From: an uncultured Bacteroidales bacterium
GTDB taxonomy: Bacteria > Bacteroidota > Bacteroidia > Bacteroidales > UBA11471
DNA length: 64,000 nt
Direction of reading: 5' to 3'
Assembly: GCA_947593515.1 (NCBI GenBank)
Contig: CANQDQ010000006.1
Location: forward strand, 1-64,000
Part shown: positions 60,088-64,000 of the stretch, one piece after another
How the letters are laid out: each line of letters starts with the position of its first letter
Position numbering within the stretch: position 1 is the first letter of the stretch
Program-made: the position numbers and the translations under genes
Notes under the pieces: generated by a model
The model's database searches: none
Told to the model about the DNA's origin: nothing
Seen by the model: the letters and a program-made list of their open reading frames with translations, nothing else

Positions 60088-62424
60088 ATGTCGAAAAATT
60101 TAGTCATAGTAGAGTCCCCTGCGAAAGCAAGAACCATAGAAAAATTCTTAGGGAGCGATTATAAAGTATTGTCGAGTTACGGTCATATACGCGACCTGAA
60201 AAAAAGAGATTTCAGTATCGACATAAACCACAACTTCACCCCGCTGTACGAAGTCCCCGAAGACAAGCTGAAAATCGTCGATACCCTGAGAAAGGAGGCG
60301 GACAAAGCCGACGTCGTATGGCTCGCGTCCGATGAAGACCGCGAAGGAGAAGCCATAGCATGGCACCTGTACGAGGTGCTGCACCTGACGCCCGAAAAGA
60401 CCCGCCGCATCGTCTTCCACGAAATTACGAAGACGGCGATACTCCACGCCATCGAAAATCCGCGCGACATCGACCTCGACCGCGTAAACGCCCAACAGGC
60501 TCGACGCATTCTCGACCGCATCGTCGGGTTTGAATTGTCGCCCGTCCTTTGGAAAAAGGTGAAACCCGCGCTCTCCGCCGGTCGCGTGCAATCGGTTGCC
60601 GTGCGCCTCATCGTCGAACGGGAGCGGGAAATCGAACAGTTCCGCAGCGAAGCCTCCTACCGCGTCGTCGCCACCTTTATCATACCCACCGACAGCGGTG
60701 CCGTAGAAATGAAAGCCGAGCTCAACAACCGACTCAAAACCAAAGAAGAGGCGCTCGCCCTGCTCGACGCCTGCAAAGATGCGACGTTCACGATAGAAGA
60801 CATACAGGTGAAGCCCGCCCGCAAATCGCCCGCGCCGCCTTTCACCACCTCCACCCTGCAACAGGAGGCATCGCGCAAACTCGGACTCTCCGTAGCGCAA
60901 ACCATGATTATCGCGCAGCGGCTGTACGAATCGGGATTCATCACCTACATGCGTACCGACTCCGTCAATCTCTCGTCCCTCGCCCTGAATACCTCCAAAA
61001 CGGAAATTCTGGCAAACTGGGGAGAGGCATACCTCAAAACACGCAACTACCAGACGAAAACCAAAGGGGCGCAGGAAGCCCACGAGGCGATACGTCCGAC
61101 CTATATCAACCACCACGACATCGAGGCGCCCGCATCGGAAAAGAGACTCTACGACCTCGTGTGGAAACGCACCATCGCCTCGCAGATGAGCGATGCCGAG
61201 ATAGAAAAGACAACCGCCACGATCGGCATATCGGGACGACCCGAAAAATTCGTCGCCACCGGCGAAGTAGTGAAATTCGACGGATTCCTGCACGTCTATT
61301 ACGAATCGAGCGACGACGATGCCGAGAACGGCGAAAACAACGGGAAAATGCTGCCCCCGCTCAAAGCAGGAGCCAAACTCATAACGAGTGAAATAGAGGC
61401 AACCGAGCGTTTCTCGCAGCGCCCGCCGCGTTACACGGAGGCATCGCTCGTGCACAAGCTCGAAGAGCTGGGCATCGGACGCCCCTCGACCTATGCCCCG
61501 ACCATATCCACCATACAGCAGCGCAACTATGTGGAGCGCGGCGACCGTCCGGGCACGGAACGCACTTACAACACGCTGCTGCTGAAAAAGGGAAAAATCA
61601 CCGACAAAAACAAAACCGAAACCGTCGGTGCGGAAAAGAGCAAACTGCTGCCCACCGACATCGGCATTGTCGTAAACGACTTCCTGACCGAGCATTTCCC
61701 CGACATTCTCAACTACAATTTCACCGCGCAAATCGAAGAAGAATTCGATAAAGTGGCAGAAGGCAAACTCGTGTGGAACAATACGCTGCACGAATTTTAC
61801 AAACTTTTCCACCCCGCTGTCGAAGATGCCACGTCGCAGCGCCTCGACCATCGGGTGGGAGAGCGCATCATCGGCACCGACCCCAAGAGCGGTCGTCCCG
61901 TGTCGGTAAAAATAGGGCGCTTCGGTCCGCTGGTGCAAATCGGCTCGCCCGAAGACAAAGAAAAACCGCTTTTCTCCTCGTTGCAGAAAGGGCAGTCCAT
62001 CAATACCATTACGCTCGAAGAAGCATTGAAACTCTTTGAACTGCCCCGCACATTAGGTGAACTCGACGGCGATGCCGTAACGGTTTCGACCGGACGGTTC
62101 GGTCCGTACATACGCCACAACAACAAATACATCTCCCTGCCCAAAGAGTACGAACCGCAAACCGTAACGTACGAAGAGGCGGTGGAAGTAATCCGAAAAA
62201 AACAAGCGGAAGAAAAACAGCGCCTTATCAAAAGTTTCGACGACGGCAGCGGCATCGAAATTCTGAACGGACGATTCGGTCCGTACATCAGTTGCAACGG
62301 CAAGAATTACAAAATCCCGAAAAGCGCCTCTCCCGAGAATCTCACGAGCGAGGATTGCCGGAAAATCATCGAAAACGAAACGATGCCCAAGCCGGCGCGC
62401 CGCCGTCGTTTTCCGAGAAAATAA
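60088..62424 (+). CDS. topA: DNA topoisomerase I with C-terminal GRFGPY repeats
   Basis: LVIVESPAKARTIEKFLGSDYKVLSSYGHIRDL; FITYMRTDSVNLS; three GRFGPxI repeats. Confidence 0.96.
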   Translation: MSKNLVIVESPAKARTIEKFLGSDYKVLSSYGHIRDLKKRDFSIDINHNFTPLYEVPEDKLKIVDTLRKEADKADVVWLASDEDREGEAIAWHLYEVLHLTPEKTRRIVFHEITKTAILHAIENPRDIDLDRVNAQQARRILDRIVGFELSPVLWKKVKPALSAGRVQSVAVRLIVEREREIEQFRSEASYRVVATFIIPTDSGAVEMKAELNNRLKTKEEALALLDACKDATFTIEDIQVKPARKSPAPPFTTSTLQQEASRKLGLSVAQTMIIAQRLYESGFITYMRTDSVNLSSLALNTSKTEILANWGEAYLKTRNYQTKTKGAQEAHEAIRPTYINHHDIEAPASEKRLYDLVWKRTIASQMSDAEIEKTTATIGISGRPEKFVATGEVVKFDGFLHVYYESSDDDAENGENNGKMLPPLKAGAKLITSEIEATERFSQRPPRYTEASLVHKLEELGIGRPSTYAPTISTIQQRNYVERGDRPGTERTYNTLLLKKGKITDKNKTETVGAEKSKLLPTDIGIVVNDFLTEHFPDILNYNFTAQIEEEFDKVAEGKLVWNNTLHEFYKLFHPAVEDATSQRLDHRVGERIIGTDPKSGRPVSVKIGRFGPLVQIGSPEDKEKPLFSSLQKGQSINTITLEEALKLFELPRTLGELDGDAVTVSTGRFGPYIRHNNKYISLPKEYEPQTVTYEEAVEVIRKKQAEEKQRLIKSFDDGSGIEILNGRFGPYISCNGKNYKIPKSASPENLTSEDCRKIIENETMPKPARRRRFPRK

Positions 62425-62443
62425 AACATTTCCCTGTTTAGGG

Positions 62444-62476
62444 CAACGGCGTGGAGATTGACTCTCCACGCCGTTG
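62444..62476 (+). terminator. Terminator-like hairpin after topA
   Basis: Perfect 14-bp stem CAACGGCGTGGAGA-TTGAC-TCTCCACGCCGTTG; weak T-run. Confidence 0.65.
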
Positions 62477-62632
62477 TTATATAAACTCTTCACTATTACT
62501 GCGATAAGCAAACGACCGGCTGGCATTGTCTCGATTGCCTGTTTTTCCAACAAATAAAAAAATTTTTAGTTATCTTCATTGAAAACAATAAATATTATTA
62601 TCTTTGCGCCAATATCTTTAATTTACAATATT

Positions 62633-63484
62633 ATGAAAAGAAAAAACAACTGTTCCGATTTCTGCCTTTTTCAGACAGGCAGAAATTTTCTGTGGAAGAA
62701 ATTTTCATTTCTTCTGATGTGTGCGTTTCTGGGTTCGCTCTCTACAACCGCACAAACAAAAGTGGGAGATGCCATTGTGAAAGATGGAATTCCCTGCATC
62801 GTAATTCAAGTGTACGACGAAGCCGGAAATCATGGATTGGCAATGTCATTGTCTCCAACAACAAAAGCTCTTAAAACAGCAAAAAAGACCGGAGAAATGA
62901 AATGGTTCTATTCTCCGAAAAAACTGAAAGGCTCTGCAAAAAAATTACAACGGAAATACTGGAAAGAATATTACAATCGCACAAAATGCGACAGCTTAAA
63001 AATCCAAACTTCAAATATTTCTGCGCGAACAAGACCATCGACAAGCCATAGCGGCAAAGAGAATATGAAAAACGTTATCGACTATTGCAACGAAAAAGAC
63101 ATCGAAATGGAAATGTACTTTCCGGAATATGCGTGGGCGCAGAGTCTCGGCGAAGGTTGGTTTATTCCCGGCGTAAATGAATTGGAATCATTGGTCAAAT
63201 TACAAGGTTTCGATGGAATACGAGATAGAAAAAGACCGTCTAAAATTTCGAAGATTAGGAAAAAATTTTGGGCTAATTGGAATAATTCTATCCTTTCCCT
63301 TTCCCAAAATGGAGATGATATATTTCTATTTAAAGATGTCACAATTCCTTTTTCTTTTATTGCATCTTCAACTCTCGTAGGTGCAACTCCAACTGTTTTA
63401 CTTCCTTTCTCGAGAATAGGAGTATGTTTTTATGTTATGGCAGTGGAGGGGGCGAGGACATATACTGCCATATGTGAATTTTGA
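62633..63484 (+). CDS. Secreted hypothetical protein
   Basis: Signal-peptide-like FSFLLMCAFLGSLSTTAQ; GWFIPGVNELESL motif resembles DUF1566/Fib_succ-type domains. Confidence 0.6.
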   Translation: MKRKNNCSDFCLFQTGRNFLWKKFSFLLMCAFLGSLSTTAQTKVGDAIVKDGIPCIVIQVYDEAGNHGLAMSLSPTTKALKTAKKTGEMKWFYSPKKLKGSAKKLQRKYWKEYYNRTKCDSLKIQTSNISARTRPSTSHSGKENMKNVIDYCNEKDIEMEMYFPEYAWAQSLGEGWFIPGVNELESLVKLQGFDGIRDRKRPSKISKIRKKFWANWNNSILSLSQNGDDIFLFKDVTIPFSFIASSTLVGATPTVLLPFSRIGVCFYVMAVEGARTYTAICEF

Positions 63485-63511
63485 TTTCCATAAATTAATA
63501 AAAAGATAAAA

Positions 63512-64000
63512 ATGAAAACAAAACTTATTTCGACATATTTCTCTCTGTTATTTCTGTTTGCCTCGTGTTCCACGCCGCTGCACGTTACTCCGGTGAAACA
63601 GACCGAAAAAATCTATGAGAAAGAAAACATGGAATTTATCGGTTTCAAAAATATCAACAAAAACAACCCGCTTCTCAAAAACTTCGGAGCGGAACTTGAA
63701 CGTCACCGCATCGCACTGAATCGTCAGGATTTCTATATGGGCGTCTATTCGTTTCAAGAATTGGAAAATTACAAATCGACGATGCGTTATATTTCGTTCG
63801 TCGATGTTTCCGCCGTCCACAATACATGGGACGACTCCATATACGACAAAGAAGGCTTGTTGGCAGGCGGGTGGGTTATTGCCGGCGTAACTTGCTTTAC
63901 GCTTTTTCCCGTATATGTGCCGATGATGTGCGCTTCCAACAAAAACTACTGCCAGCTCGACGTCATGTGCAAATGTACGCTGTATGTATATGATACGGAA
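63512..64000 (+). CDS. Hypothetical lipoprotein, truncated by the window edge
   Basis: MKTKLISTYFSLLFLFASCSTPLHVTPVKQTEKIYEKEN..., lipobox LFASC, open to the window end. Confidence 0.7.
   Translation, partial: MKTKLISTYFSLLFLFASCSTPLHVTPVKQTEKIYEKENMEFIGFKNINKNNPLLKNFGAELERHRIALNRQDFYMGVYSFQELENYKSTMRYISFVDVSAVHNTWDDSIYDKEGLLAGGWVIAGVTCFTLFPVYVPMMCASNKNYCQLDVMCKCTLYVYDTE

Noticed and set aside
1-64000. CRISPR arrays, transposases, integrases, prophage or rRNA operons
   Set aside because: None recognised in the ORF translations or by reading the intergenic sequence

Overview
This 64 kb window is from a Bacteroidales-type (Bacteroidota) chromosome. Supporting signs are a T9SS sorting tail at the left edge, recurrent TAnnTTTG -7 boxes, Bacteroidota lipoproteins and DUF4271/viroplasmin-RNase H type genes. 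Most of it is core housekeeping: tnaA, rnhA, aroK, korAB, DEAD-box helicase, metG, ybeY, mnmG, apt, uvrC, dtd, mazG, deoC, a polyprenyl synthase, polA, ychF, hemD, rnpA, tyrS, S41 protease, NUDIX, mutS, U32 peptidase and topA. There are three tRNAs (Phe, Gln, Asn). I saw no CRISPR array, rRNA, prophage or IS element. The most interesting parts are: (1) a four-gene unit at 3889-8915 with a beta-propeller lipoprotein, a metzincin-like HExxHxxGxxD protease fused to a propeller, a StrF-like glycosyltransferase and a DUF5672 protein; (2) a single-ORF YidD-TatD fusion at 45669-46559; (3) a tyrosine-phosphatase-family lipoprotein with an apparently disrupted CX5R active site; (4) a HEPN-MNT-HEPN cassette with duplicated HEPN genes next to G12/G8 homopolymers; (5) a translationally coupled TPR protein and plug-less outer-membrane barrel; (6) a structured leader upstream of tnaA; (7) an AT-rich glycosyltransferase triad. 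All family calls come from reading the protein sequences; no database search was run.
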